Below, in pieces: positions 20,904 to 33,355 of a stretch of DNA of 64,000 nt. The position numbers were made by a program, and so were the translations under genes. The notes below the pieces were generated by a model. That model searched no databases. It was given only the letters and a program-made list of their open reading frames with translations, and was not told the DNA's origin. The DNA comes from Turbatrix aceti. Lineage: Eukaryota; Nematoda; Chromadorea; Rhabditida; Panagrolaimidae. Location: the NCBI GenBank assembly GCA_963969345.1, contig OZ017767.1, positions 9,988,471 through 10,052,470 of the forward strand, written 5' to 3'. Positions within the stretch are counted from its first letter, which is position 1. The number at the start of each line of letters is the position of its first letter.

Positions 20904-23353
20904 TCAGGTATGAACAAATTCAAAAAGACCGTTGAGGAATACGTCAACGTTGAAAATTTTGAACATGGAAGTTATCAGGATATCTTCCTTGCGATGAGAT
21001 GCAATTGTCTGAAAAAAAAAGTTATCATAAATACATATTTTTTATTTTCATTAAAATTTTTTTGGAAATGTTTTTTAACCAAAACCCAAAATCAAACTAA
21101 CATTGGTGAGTGAAACCAAACGCATGACTTCACCAATGCGTCGAACAAAGTTTTCCTGTGGCATGTTGAGGTTGTAGTAGGCAAAGAGTTCGTCGTAGAG
21201 AACAGTTGTCATACGGTTTGCAACGGCTATTGTATGGGGACTAAGTTGACTAGCAAAATCCTTGACATTCCAGAGCATGAATCCAAAGGCAAACATAATT
21301 TCGATATCGATGGGTCTGAGATCTTTCATGGGTGGTAAAAGTGTGCAGCCGGCGTTTTTGATCCAGGGATAGCATACTCTGCAAAAATTAGAAAATTAGA
21401 TCTTGAACAGAAAAATTTGATTTTTTAGCCGAATTTTTTTCCTTTTTGTTTTTGTCCAAAAATTCAAAAATACAAATGTTCGAAAAATTTGATTATTCGA
21501 TCAAACCATTGTTTTCATCAAAAATTATTTTTTGGGAATTTATTTAGATCCTTTGTTCTAAAAATCCATAAATTTCGAAAAATATGACCGAAAATGTCAA
21601 TTTCTGTCCAAAAATTTCAAAAAAATACTAAAAACTTACTCTCGAATTTTCTTTTCTTCCCTTGCATCACAAATGCCGGTGCAGTCGTACTCCATAGTCT
21701 CGACATCGTAGACGTCACCGTTCTGGAGAATCATTCTATTGTCATCGATGGCGCCATCGAGCAAGAAAAAGGCATCAAAAGTTCGTTCCAGGATGACAAA
21801 GTGTATCCAAAAGTGTTTGAAGAGAACAATCTTGTCTTCCAACGAAATGTCACAATATCCGTGGAAATTAGAAAGCATATCTGCAATCCATTCGACTTCG
21901 TTTCGATTTTGTTGGACAAAATCTATGATTTTGAATGTCGTTTTTTGGACGAAGGTTCGACTGCCATTGGTGAAACTTCGTCGACGGTAGAATCGATTAC
22001 GACGCGCAAGAAAGTCGTGATAGGCGACATCCATCGTCATCAGGACTGGATACGATGGTGGAAGGGTGGATTCGTCGATTGCGTATGTGGCCTGGAAAAT
22101 TAGGAAAAAAAATTAAAAATTGGAAGAAAAATCATTTTTCGAAAAAAATTTTAAAATAATTGTTTACGTCGAAGATCCAAAAAAAGTAACTTACAATAGA
22201 ATTTTCAATAATTGTCCTCAAATCGTTGGGTTTGGAAGCATCCATGGTGGTCGGGTGATCCGTAGACCCGATGGCTGGCTTACTGTCTTCGGTCATTGGT
22301 TCAGACATTCCGTTATCCGCGTTGCTGTTGCACGGCTGTTCAACATGTGAGGTAGAAATTAGGGAGTTCTATAAATTATTTCGGGCATAAGATATTGAAA
22401 AAAAATTACAAATTATTGGTACAAAAAAATACAAACACAAAAAAAAGCATATAAATTTTTTTGAATAAAAAAATTGCCAAATTTGGCTGCAAAATCAAAT
22501 TTCTGTTTTAAAACTCAAAATTTTTTCTAAAATTTGTATTGTATTTTTTTTTTTAAATTTGTATTTTTAATTTTTTTAGACTTTAAATCGAAGAATTTGG
22601 CTAGAAAATTCATTGTTTATCCAAATTTTTTTTTGGGATTTGTTAGGAAAAAATTTTTTTGGCATTTGACACGTTTTTGTATCAGTTTTGTCAGTGCAAA
22701 ATAAAACCCACAATGACAACGTGATCATGAAGCGAAGTCGACGGATTGGTCGTCACAGCCGAGAAAAAGACGTTCTCATCCCCTCGTCCGTAGGCCGTAA
22801 ATTCGGTCGGAGACACCGACGAAGACAGCGAAGGCGTCGTTGCCGATGACATGCTCTCCACCGAGTACCTCGAGACCGTCGGTTTGTCAGGCATCGGCTG
22901 GATGACCGTAATCGTGTGAATCGGCCTCAACGGCGGAGTTGTTGTCGTCGTCGTCGACCCAGTCGCTGTCGAAAGAATCTGAGGATGAGCAGCTGGCTGG
23001 GGACTCGAGGGAAACTTTGTCACCGCAAATTCGGGTTGTTCAGTTGTCCCCGGCGAAGACGAAGCAGTGCTGCGCCGGTGGTTGTTGTGGTAGGGCGCGT
23101 GTATGGGGGTCCTCGAGGCCTGGACAGCCTGGGGATTCATGCCGACGTTGGCGCACTTGGTGAGTCGACACGAACGGCACATGCACCGGAGGGTTTTGTT
23201 GATCTCGCAGTTGTTGTCAAATCGACAGATGTACTTCATTTTGCCGGCAACGGTTCGTCGGAAAAACGCAGCACACGCACGACACGAATTGGCACCAAAA
23301 TGCTGGCCATCAGCTTTGTCGCCGCAGATGGCACATTCTATTTCCATTTTCAT
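20904..23353 (-). CDS. nematode nuclear hormone receptor (supplementary, HNF4-derived type)
   Basis: Five exons, 23353-22712, 22368-22195, 22091-21640, 21378-21102 and 21008-20904, all phases consistent; 549 residues. Residues 3-80 are the DNA-binding domain: CAICGDKADG, a first finger ending in the P-box CRACAAFF, and a second finger ending CRSCRLTKC. A Ser/Thr/Pro-rich hinge of about 130 residues follows, then a ligand-binding domain with DKIVLFKHFWIHFVILER in the helix 3-5 region, ending NGLFEFVHT. The CRACAAFF P-box is typical of the expanded nematode receptor family. It is a ligand- or metabolite-responsive transcription factor of the nucleus; target genes are unknown. Exon 1 uses a GTGGGT donor. 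The Met at 23353 or the one two codons later may start translation. Confidence 0.9.
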
Positions 23354-26300
23354 AACTAACGCCAAAAAAAAATTTTGACGCCGCAAAAAAATTCAGAGCA
23401 CGGTAAAAGTTGTCAGATGCGTTGATTCAAGGTCTAAAATGAAGAAAAAAATTGTTCGGTTTTATTCAGGCAGAAAGTAATCGAATTAAACGCAAAAAAA
23501 AGTTTGTCATCAAAAAAGGTAAAAAATTAGTAAATTAACGAACAACAATTTAATTGTCACCACGTTGGAGAAAAAAACAGCGAACAAAGTCTCAACTACA
23601 ACTCATTAGAACTTTTCCGGAAATGATCAGAGATTTAATAGAACTGGACAAATAAATGTTGTCTTCAACTTGAAAGAAGGTAGCAAACTACAAAAACTTG
23701 TAGGATGATAGGGGCTACATTGAAAAGACGCACAGGTGAACCTAGTGTTTTGGAAGTAAAATTTTATCAAAAAATTATTGATCCAAAAAGTGCAAAAAAA
23801 TATGAAAAATTGTTAACGACGATAACAAAATTTAAAAAATAAAAATGATCCGAAAATCTTTTTTGTACGGAAAAACCAAATAAATAAAAACAAATGAAAA
23901 AAGAAATTTTATGTTTTTTATTTTGTTAAATTATTTTTGATCAAATTTTTCAGAACAGCAAAAATTGTACTGAAAATTAAAATGTTAAACAAATTATTAT
24001 TTTTTAAACACTTTTTAGTATATTATTGAATTGATGACATGATCTTTGAAAAAATTTGTATCAGAAAAAACAGGTCAATAGAACGCCAAAAAAAACTATA
24101 ACTTCAGCAATCGATTTACAGAAAAGACCAAATCAATTGCATCAAAGATCAACCCGAAAAAGAGCAAAACAATCGGACACGCAAGATAAAAATCAAACTG
24201 AAGAAAAGAAAAAATAATCGGCCATGCAAACAAAATTTCTGGGCCCCGAAGGCCGGAGCCGACTAGCTCTTATACCAAAAAAAAAGTCTACTCAATTGCA
24301 AAAGTCCCCGCAAACCAAAACAACATCAAAACAAGGTTGTGATCGTGATCGCCGTAAATAATAATGAAAAGCAAGGGGGAAGGGGGAATGTGGGGAGATG
24401 AAGGTGGTATGATGCGACATTTTTGGGTTTTGCGACCGGACCGCGGACGGCTGGCTGCGGACCATTACCATCGCCATCGCATCGTCGATAAGAAAAAAAA
24501 GATGATAACGAACGAACGAGCGAATAAAAACAGGAAGGGTGGATGGATGCAGTTGATTCAATCGATGGATAATATTCGACAAAAAAAAGTTGTAACATCA
24601 AAATCCAAATAAAAAATACAAGGATGGGGGTAGACAGGCATCAAGGTGCAAAAAAAAAATGCCAGGTGTGTATAAAAAATGTTTACCCATTGTATTTATA
24701 ATAATCATCAACAACTTGAAAGAACTACGAGAAGACAAAGTCTACCCCAAAGTATCACAGATGAGCACTGATGTTGCCTATATACCTTGCCCTGCTCTCC
24801 TACCTGCCTACCTGCCCCCTTTTGCCACTCTTGTTATTCAACATGCTATAGTCCTACGCACCAGGCACATGGTCTGCTGCGCAACAATAAAAGATTAGAA
24901 CAAAGATGTCAGACGCAAAGAAAGAAAGATGGGTGAGACTACAGAAATTGTTGTCTGTCCGGTCCGGTCAATTTCCTTCCCCCGCCTTCATTCACCTGTC
25001 CCCGCGTGCACGCGTGCGTTGTGCGCTTTATGTTTGATGTTCCATTTATTTATTTTACTGTTCTGTAAAAAAAATATCGAGAAATCGTAAATCAAAATTT
25101 TTATTGGGTGCTAAAAAATGGTTTAGTCATGATTTTGGCGTCCAAACTACAAAAAGTACAACTTTTTTGAAATTTTAGGAATTTGAAATTTGAAATTTTT
25201 TATTAAAATTAGCGTGTAAATATTTAGCTTTTTAGATTTTTTTCGAACAAAATGGACGAATTTTTTTTTTTTTTTAGTCAAAAAAAATTTTTTTAAAAGA
25301 AGTTTTTCTTGCAATAACGAAAACAATTGCATCATCCACCGTCAAAAAAATAAAGCCAAAACAATATTTATTAAAATAATTGTACGTTCGAAAAAAAATT
25401 ATTGAACGAAAAACCGATCAAAGACCGGGGAACAGTTGCCGGCAACACAAACTCAACCACGCTTACGATACTTTTTTTCAAACCACCGACCCCCCGCCCG
25501 GACGCGACACCGACCACGTTGCGCTTTATCAAAGCAAGCACGAGGAGACGACCCTATGATGTCCCCCGGACGACAACAGCTCCCTTCAACTTGAAGAAAG
25601 TGAGCAAATCAGTGATTGCCTACTTGCTTTTCTTTCGCCTTCCTGCCCAGCTCTGTCCTTCCTCCCAGAGATCATCAGCCCACACCCCCTGACGCAGGGG
25701 ACGCGGATGGACGAAGCATCGATCTACAACGGAAAAATGCAGCGTTCTTCCTGCCACTGCATCCATCCATCCATCCCCATCATCAGCAACAAGCGAGACC
25801 GCTGCTGCCGCCGCTGGCGCACAAAACTTTTTGTGCGGAGTTTGTGTTTCACTGATATCGTAGAGGACAGGACAACAGCGTAGGGAAGAAGGGACAATGA
25901 ACAAACGGAAGGGGTAGTCATAAAATGGAACGAAACTAAAGTGAAATATCTAATACATAATTAAATAGATCACCCCACTTTTTAAAAAGAGCAACAAAAA
26001 ATATTTCGATTAAAAAAAATTATTTAAAAACAAATGTCAAAATTAATAAAAACATTGATAAAACTGTAAAAAAAAATTCCAAACTAATTTTTTTTAGATG
26101 TTAAAAAAAGCATTGCAAACAAATTTTATTTTCAAAACAAATCAAATTTTTTTTTAAGAAAATTTCCATCGCATCAAAAACGCATTTTTTATAATTTTTT
26201 TAATCGACAAAAAAATTTTTCACAAAAAACAATTTTACCAAAAAAAATCTAGAATTCTGCAAAAGGTGCGAATAAGCCATTTACCTGTTAATCTACCTGT

Positions 26301-28753
26301 AGATACCTTACACACACTGGCCACTTGTTATCGACTAAAGAAAGTACATAAGTACACGTGTATCTCATTTTGCATGACCGTGGAATTTTCAATTCACAAA
26401 AAAAACACAAAACACAAACAGGAAATAGTATAGAATGCGTTCACAGACTAGACTCTTGTTGAACGACGACTGATCATTGCCAACGCTAGTCTAGATGTCG
26501 TCGAACAAACTAGTTGTAAAAAAAGGGGATTTATTATCAAATTGAACAAATTGTGAGATGACTCATTTTTTCGGGGGTAATAAAACAAAAAAAAAATTAA
26601 CTGACCTTTTTTTATTTCGATTTATTAAAAAAAACTGACTGAACATCCAAAAACCTTTTGTTTGACTACACTGTAGAAAATGACTACACTGTAGTTTCTC
26701 CAAGATTTGTCACCATTTTTTGAAGTGAAAAAAGACATGCACGTGTACAAGTGACCAATATTTTCAGAATTTTTTAGAAATAAATTTAAAAAAAAAAAGT
26801 TTTCTGTGTGCATTTTTTACAATCACATACAAGCCTATAAACGAACTTGATCTTACAAACTTGACCGGAAATAAATACCAAACCCGGACCGTTTTAGTCT
26901 TTGATAAAAAAAGACAAAAATCAGGGAACAAAAAAACGCAAAAGTTGTTTGTTTAGATAAACCGATCATTCTTAGTTAGTATTATGTCAGACATCGATCT
27001 GCGTTTTAAAAAGAAAAACAACCAAACAGTACCAAACTATGTATTAAATACGAAAGTGTAACCTTGTGAAAAACTTTTAAAAAATTAAATACATTTAAAA
27101 ATTTAAATTTAAAAATAATTAAATTTATGAAAAACCTTTAAAAAAAATTAAGAGGTTCTGAAATTCAATCAAACGTACGTCAAAACGGGTTCCTACGTCA
27201 AATATCAATTGTTGACACCTGTTTGAGTTACATTAAAATAAAATGAAAATGAAAAATTTCATTTGTTTATTATTCAAACAGCTATGCGTTTAATTAGATT
27301 ACGAAATTACTATTTAACAAAGTTCACATCATGTAAACGGGAAAAAATGTGAAAAATATTAACAACAACACTCGTGAATTAAATATATTTAATTTATAAA
27401 TAATTTATTATATTTATAAATTTTTTTTTTAATTTCAAGCTTTTTAAAATTTTTATTTTAAAATTTGTAATTAGTAGTTTCCCTTGATTATTGCTTCAGC
27501 TATAACAGCCTGACGATTACCTCCCATCAACACCTATCATTCTTTTCCTTTTCAACCTTTTTTTACCGTATTCAAAAAAACTATGCAACTGATAAATACT
27601 CTTGCACATTGTTGATGTTGATAGGTACCTAGATACCCGTCCGTCGGGTATACTTGAATTATGGGCCCCCCTTTCAGCCTTCACTGGAGCAAAAGACGTG
27701 TCTGTGCAAGAAGGAAAAAAATATACAACCGGCAAATGCATTCCCGTTCGATGTCCGACAAATTTCGAAGGTCGGGCATCGAACGAATCACAAATCAGCA
27801 GACGTTGCTGCGGCGTCGGACACGTTGAATAGAGAAGAAAAAAAGTGTCGTAAAAGGCAGCCTGGAAAACAACGTGTGCGCGCGTATGACAAGTTAACGT
27901 GTTAACCGGCAACCAACCAGAGGGCACGTCAGAGAAGATAAAAAAAGAAAAAAAGTCATGCAGGACAAAGTACAACTTTTTACTTACCCGGGCTAAAAAT
28001 GGGTATATTTAGTATGCTTTAAATTATTCATTATTATAAATACATATTTAATCAAGTGCAAACTGCAGGTAAAGTTAATTACTGTTTGTGACCACCAAAA
28101 CATAATGTAGACTAACCGGCTATTTTAGCTGTAGTTTTACAACAAAAAAAACGTTACTTTTTGGAACTGCGTTAATTGATAAAAAAATACAAAAAAAATT
28201 TATTGATTGTAAAATTTTCATAATTAATAATTGAAATTAAAATAATAATTAAAATTAAAATAATAATTAAGTAAAATATATAATTAGTAAAAAACCGAAA
28301 ATTAGGCAATACCATGGTCCAAAATCATTCGATTTGGTTTTTGATAAAATATCCGTAAAAAATGAGAGATCCCCCCTTCAAAAAAATGCAAGAATCAAAT
28401 TTGCGTTTTTTTTATTTACACTACAGATTTTTTTCAAATCCGATTTGCTATATATTTTGCCAAAAGAACTGTTTATGTATTTTTTGTGTTTTCAGATGTA
28501 TTTCAATAACTAACCAAACTATTTTTAAAAAATTGAATAAATTCCACTTTTCGCACCCGTGTAACTTAATTTAGCCAGATATTTAGTTTTACAAATTCTG
28601 TTCGCTAGAGACGACCGTTGCTGAAAAGAAAGTCCCAAAAACACGACTAACTGTAGTTTTGTCAATTCATTGCGTCAAAAAAATAAATAACAAAAACAAA
28701 AATGATTGACAACGATAAAAAAAAGAGGTAGACAACACAGGCATGAGATGAGA
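23354..28753. other. 5.4 kb non-coding region upstream of the nuclear receptor
   Basis: I find no open frame with a recognisable domain or paired splice signals. The background is AT-rich with poly-A and poly-T tracts. Patches of higher GC stand out at about 24230-24600, 24930-25030, 25420-25900 and 27600-27930; they could be regulatory or unannotated 5' exons. A bulged hairpin at 26447-26514 is listed separately. Confidence 0.5.
26447..26514 (+). ncRNA. candidate bulged hairpin
   Basis: Arm 1 (26447-26470) pairs with arm 2 (26497-26514): ACTAG with CTAGT, TTGTT with AACAA, and CGACGAC with GTCGTCG. There are two small bulges and a loop of 26 nt. Size and shape are compatible with a microRNA precursor, but I do not recognise the sequence as a known family, and chance hairpins occur in 5 kb of non-coding DNA. 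Confidence 0.2.
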
Positions 28754-29432
28754 TCAGTCGTCGTCTTCGGCAGCAGCTTCGCTCTCGGCAATCAGGCGTT
28801 TGACGTCGGCAAAAGTCTTTCGTTCTGGGACCATGTCTGAAAAACAGATCGAGTGAAACAAAAAAATATTTACTAAAATAAAAAAAAATGAAAATCGAAC
28901 ACGATTCCCAAAAAAATTAGACACATAACAACAACAACAAAGTTTCCATAAAAAACCCAAAATAACACCAACCTCGAATAACCGTAAACATTCGACCCGA
29001 ATTAGCGCGAACGGCGGCGGCAAAGTGATCGTATTTGACCGAATTGCCAGGAGCCTGATCGCAAGCTGCTTTACCGTATTCCTGGACTGCCAGTTGCTAA
29101 AACACAAGGGCCACCGTAATCCACAAAAATTACAAAAAAAAACTTACGATAGCCTTTCCGAGGGCAACCAAAGCCTCGTCGTCGATCTTGACATCGGGCA
29201 GGATGGCATTGAGAATGCCACGAATCTTGTATTCGGGAAAATCGCAGACCTCACGGGCAAAGGAGACGCGTTTGCGCTTCGGCGAAGTCGATGCACACGA
29301 TTGCGATTCGTCATCGTCTTGTTTGGCGAGGCTGTCATCAGCAACGACGCTGGATTCGACTTCTTCTTCCTTCACTTCGTCGTCAATCTCGCTGTCAGCC
29401 TCTACCTCCATTTTAGCGTGTTCTTCGGTCAT
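28754..29432 (-). CDS. histone-fold protein of the CHRAC1/POLE4 type
   Basis: Three exons, 29432-29148, 29096-28973 and 28836-28754, phases consistent; 163 residues. A Glu/Asp-rich N-terminus (about 55 residues) and a KRKR basic patch precede a histone fold: helix 1 at FPEYKIRGILNAI, helix 2 at DDEALVALGKAI, extending through LAVQEYGKA, then VKYDHFAAAVR in the position where family members have the loop-2 motif, and a C-terminal helix. The tail ends EDDD. Proteins of this type act as small dimer partners in chromatin remodelling (CHRAC) or DNA polymerase epsilon. The family is inferred from helix pattern rather than a strong signature. It lies 274 bp downstream of the THAP/C2H2 gene on the same strand, with an acceptor (TTTTTTAG) about 45 bp before the ATG, so it may be the second gene of an operon. 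Confidence 0.65.
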
Positions 29433-29706
29433 TGTTGAATACAAACTCTCGAAAAAGAACTCACAAGAAAGAACACAACCTAAAAAACACCAAAAAAGTT
29501 TTCATGAAAACGCAAAGAAAAGCGGGGAACACTCGACACACACAAAAAGTTCCCTGTTTAGGTATAAAATTGAACGTAAACAAGAACAAATGTTTACGAC
29601 CGTTTTTCCTCCTCCCATTATTTTTTAAAATGATATCAAATTTATTATCTTTGTACAAATAATGAAGGTATTTATAGGATATGAAATATGTATAGGGTAC
29701 GTTCAT

Positions 29707-31022
29707 TTAGCAACTAATGCGAGGCGTGTTGCTCAGAGCCGCCGATTTCAGATCTTGTTGGTTCAGGTCAAGCGACGTTGTTTCTTCCGGATCTTCCTGT
29801 TCAATTGATTTGTCATCGGATTGCACAGAGTAACTGGCATTGGCCTCAGATATGCTATGCTTGATATCTTCGTTAGAAGAGTCCACCTCGCCGGTTAAAT
29901 CCTGAGTTGAGGTTCCTGGAAGCTGAATGCCGTCTGGAGACGTCATGATGACCATCGTCCATCCTGAGTGTACTTGGGTTTCGTCCTGAAACCAAAAAAT
30001 ACAAGAAGATGACCGTAAAGGACAGAAAAACAATGATTACGACAAAAAACATTGTAAAAAACATACCAGCCCCAAAAGTAACAAAAATCGGTCGTAAAAA
30101 ACAAAAAGTAATATTAATTTACGGTAATTCATATCACATAACATTACGTATGAAACTTTTCGTTGTAAGACAAAAACCATTCCGCAAACAAATGTTATCA
30201 ATTTACGGTAGTTCATTCCAGAATACTGTTTGCATTTATTTCGCTGCAAGAAACCCAAAACTCACCGTAATAACAACCTGTTGTCGCACATTATCGTCAC
30301 AGGAATCCGCATCTGCGCCCGGAATAAGTGAATTTCCAATTTCCCTGTTTCGTTTGCACTTTGGACGCTCTTTTTCTCCAAGTGGTCTGCGTTTCGCAAA
30401 ATTAGCCAACAAATACCGGGAAGGAGAAACTGAACGTGGAATGGGGTATGAAGGTTTGACGTCGTTGTTGTTGCCGCTGCTACCTTCTCCGGCGTCTACG
30501 AGCTTTGGATGGGCCAATTTGACATGTCGTTCGACGGTACCGTTTCCATAAAATGCGATTTCTAAATAAAAAAAATTGAAAAAAATATTTTTTGATTTTT
30601 TTGGCATTTTAGAATTTTTACTTACTGCAAAAAGGACATTTATTTGCAACCTGACTCTTAACGGCCACTTCCGGCTCACACGGAGGCTCAGGGACGGGCC
30701 GGATTGTCTTCAGCCGTTTCCTAGCCATGGCTTTGATGTCTGAGAGCTCGGATCGTCGCAGAACATCTTTGACAATAGAATCGATGAGCTCGGGTGAGAG
30801 AGGCTTGGCAACCGGGCCCCATGATCTCAACTTATCCTTCCCCGTGAAGCTATCCTCGGTAAAGTGATCGTGACAAACGTGTTTAGCCGATCTGATGAGT
30901 TTCATGGTCTCAAGTGGAAGACCGGTTTGCTCGCAGAATTTGACGAGGTAGCGACCGATTGGGAGTTTTCGATACTTACCCTTTGCCACTGTATGGCGAC
31001 AAATAAGACATCGTAGGCTCAT
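29707..31022 (-). CDS. THAP-like and C2H2 zinc-finger protein
   Basis: Three exons, 31022-30626, 30561-30266 and 29985-29707, phases consistent; 323 residues. The N-terminus carries a THAP-like C2CH module: CLIC, then about 37 residues later CHDHF, similar to the antiporter-fused module at position 3. One C2H2 finger spans the first intron (CPFC before it; HVKLAH after it). A basic patch (KRRPLGEKERPKCKRNR) and an acidic Ser-rich C-terminus follow. It is probably a nuclear DNA-binding regulator. The finger is closely related to the last finger of the seven-finger gene at 35.2-38.7 kb (CPFCRVHFFG...HIKAAH), so the genes share ancestry. A TTTTTCAG acceptor lies 12 bp before the ATG, consistent with SL trans-splicing; the frame is open further upstream but without similarity. 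Confidence 0.8.
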
Positions 31023-31308
31023 GTTTACAATACGCTGAAAAACATGTGATTGAAAAGTGAAGGAAAGCAAGCAACGCGGTCGAGAATCGAGAAATTGTTG
31101 TGTCTTCAGTTTTAGAGCACTTTTACGTTTTGCTCTCGACGCGAAAAAACCACGCACAACCAACCCATGGCAACGAACAACAAACAAGCATTTGTTTGCG
31201 TGTATTGCCTTTCGTTGACTTTAGATGTATATCTTTTTTATAGTTAATTAGATTATATATTTACCGTTTATTTTTTAAAATGTGTCAACACACTGAAACC
31301 ACTTTACG

Positions 31309-31344
31309 TGCGGCAGAGCAATACGTAAACGTTGCTCTGCCGCA
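31309..31344. repeat. perfect 13 bp stem hairpin
   Basis: TGCGGCAGAGCAA (31309-31321) and TTGCTCTGCCGCA (31332-31344) are exact reverse complements around a 10 nt loop. It is GC-rich in AT-rich surroundings, 290 bp upstream of the THAP/C2H2 gene start. Confidence 0.8.
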
Positions 31345-31652
31345 ACTAAATCATTGTTGTCATTAAAGTCGTTTTTTAGTACTGCATCTAATTTTAATAT
31401 TCTAATATTTGGACTAAACTAGAAATGCTGCAAAAAAATCGTAGGGTGAAAATTTTACAAATTTATATTTTGTAATGCAAACAGAGGGAGAGTAATGTTT
31501 ATACATAAATATAACATACAAATTTTGTAATGAGAATTATGCACGATTAAAAGTAATAAAGTAAAAAAAGTAAAAGTAAAAAGTAAAGTATAACATACAA
31601 AGTAAACTTCACGAAACAAAGTGTTAATTTATTCTTCAACATCTTATGGATT

Positions 31653-32261
31653 TTAATAATACTCAGCAATAGCCCCCCAGCAGATCGTATATAGCCCGGT
31701 ATTAACCATTGTTTCAGTCATTGTGCCAACAGACCATGAATCCGTATTTGAACCTGCGTAAACTGATTGCCCTGGTGTCGGCGTAGTTGTCAGGTTGGTG
31801 TACGTACTGTACAACCCATTAGGAAAAACGAGGCTTTTATAGTTGACGTACGTTTTACCGGTAGGCAAGTAGTTTCCAAATACGTAATACGTATCTCTGA
31901 CTGAAATTTACAAACATCTCAATGTACATTGTTATAAACACTTACTGCCAAAATGAATTCTCAAGACGTTCGTAGTGTAGAAGCTATCAGATGCTACATT
32001 GATGGTATACGTGCCCCAATTGCAGGCAGCTTCACAAGCATCCCACGCAATCACAGCCATTGGAACGGATGTGTTGAGCGTTGTGAGCTTTATGAGATTC
32101 CAGCAAACAAATGTGTTATTCATTGTTGCACTCGACTCAAGAAAGGTGTACAAAGCTAAAGTTGATGGACACTGCTTTTGACGTGGAAAAACGACGCAAG
32201 AGTTTGTCGCACTTTTCCAGGAAGATTTAACTGCAGAGGGATATTCTGAGCAGGATGACTC
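31653..32261 (-). pseudogene. 5'-truncated tandem copy of the PAN_3/CW-type gene
   Basis: Two exons, 32261-31946 and 31900-31653, match exons 3 and 4 of the complete gene at 33356-34527, with the same lengths and open frames. Exons 1 and 2 (signal anchor, PAN_3 domain and CPDGYTP segment) are missing; upstream lies remnant transposon sequence and then a copy of the parental upstream flank. Exon 3 differs from the parent at about 8 of 316 sites, while exon 4 differs at roughly 44 of 248. Without a start and signal sequence it is unlikely to encode a secreted protein. Confidence 0.75.
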
Positions 32262-32559
32262 CTATATTGAATGTTATTCACCATTGAATGTTAATAGCAT
32301 GTACGGGAATTGTGCCGCATAGCTTGAACTGATTATCTGCTACAATTTTATCAACATTGACGCATCAAAAAAAATTTTTCCTACAAAAAAAGAGGTCTAA
32401 ACACTCTGAAACCTGAACATTGGGGCGCTTATTTTAAATAAAATAATTTTCTTATCAAACAGTGCGGGGTTGTTTGGGGTGACTTTTGTTGGAAACTCAA
32501 GGGGGCGTCATCCGCAAGCCGTTTGTGCCAACAGACGTCAATTTGCGGGAGTTACTGAC

Positions 32560-32943
32560 CATTAGGACGGCATTATTGATGTTGGGGGTCTAATTTGTAG
32601 TAAAATGGCCAAAATTTTTATCAGTTCATTGCGAATCGTCTCTTTAGAAACCTTTTAAATTTAATTCAACCTATTTGTTTATTTAAATATGCTTTGCGGC
32701 GTTTTTACGCACTAAAAATTAGTCAACCCTATTAAAATCAAAGGTGAGGCTATCCTTTCTGAACGGTCGAAAAATCGATTTTATTTTTTGCTGGCCGTAC
32801 TTGTTCGAGGATGGACATTGGAACATAACGTTCTAGTGTAACTTTTTACGACAAATCGATTAAGCCTACTCCCGTCACCGTAACTTTAACCGTTTTACCA
32901 AAAATCCTTATTTTAGGGGTGAGGCTATCCTTTCTGAACGCAC
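32560..32943. mobile_element. degenerate remnant of the fold-back transposon family
   Basis: It aligns co-linearly with the right arm of the element at 15418-16982: TTGATGTTGGGGGTCTAAT (32576-32594) matches the arm near 16615, and GCCTACTCCCGT, TTTTACCAAAAATC and GGGGTGAGGCTATC keep their spacing up to the end CTGAACGCACT. Only one arm is recognisable. It sits where the truncated gene copy lost its first two exons. Confidence 0.6.
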
Positions 32944-33204
32944 TTTATAACAGACATTTAGACAAAAGAGAACAAAATATTTGTTAATTTTTTTTAAACA
33001 CACATGGCAACATTCAAATATCCCTATTGTTGCCACGCAACCTATATTAAAAATTAAAAATAACGGCCCCAAAACTTGATGCCAAATGATAGTTCCGGTT
33101 GAACTGAAAGACCATAGCAATGGTGTATGTATTTACGAATAAGGTATAGCGACAATTAACGGCCCCCTCTTCGTTCGGAAAATGCATAAAATTATCACTC
33201 TTAT
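32944..33204. repeat. duplicated upstream flank of the PAN_3/CW-type gene
   Basis: TAACAGACATTTAGACAAAA and about 240 bp of following sequence match 34552-34790, the region upstream of the complete gene, in the same orientation. This marks the far end of the truncated tandem unit. Confidence 0.8.
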
Positions 33205-33355
33205 GTATTTAATCTTTGAACACAATTGTGACAGTACATGTATTTGAACCGGAAAAGCCGACGTTTTCTAAGACCAAAAACCGTACCTTCCAGGGTTCAT
33301 AATGAACGGTCCCCATTGCTGAGGGTTTATTAACAAAATGCGAACATTCATAAAT

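Larger units (their letters stand above)
17182..22680. repeat. segmental duplication, copy 2
   Basis: Same order and orientation as copy 1 (10484-15417), plus a 602 bp inverted-repeat element at 19991-20592. It continues without a break into the first exon of the nuclear receptor, which copy 1 lacks. The TATA box TATATAAAAA is conserved at 17697-17706. Confidence 0.9.

Noticed and set aside
24292..24612. Frames on both strands in a second GC-richer patch
   Set aside because: Open frames here reflect base composition; no conserved motif and no exon boundaries.
25402..25904. Several overlapping open frames in a GC-richer patch
   Set aside because: Low-complexity Ala/Pro/Arg-rich translations on both strands, no domain and no splice structure.
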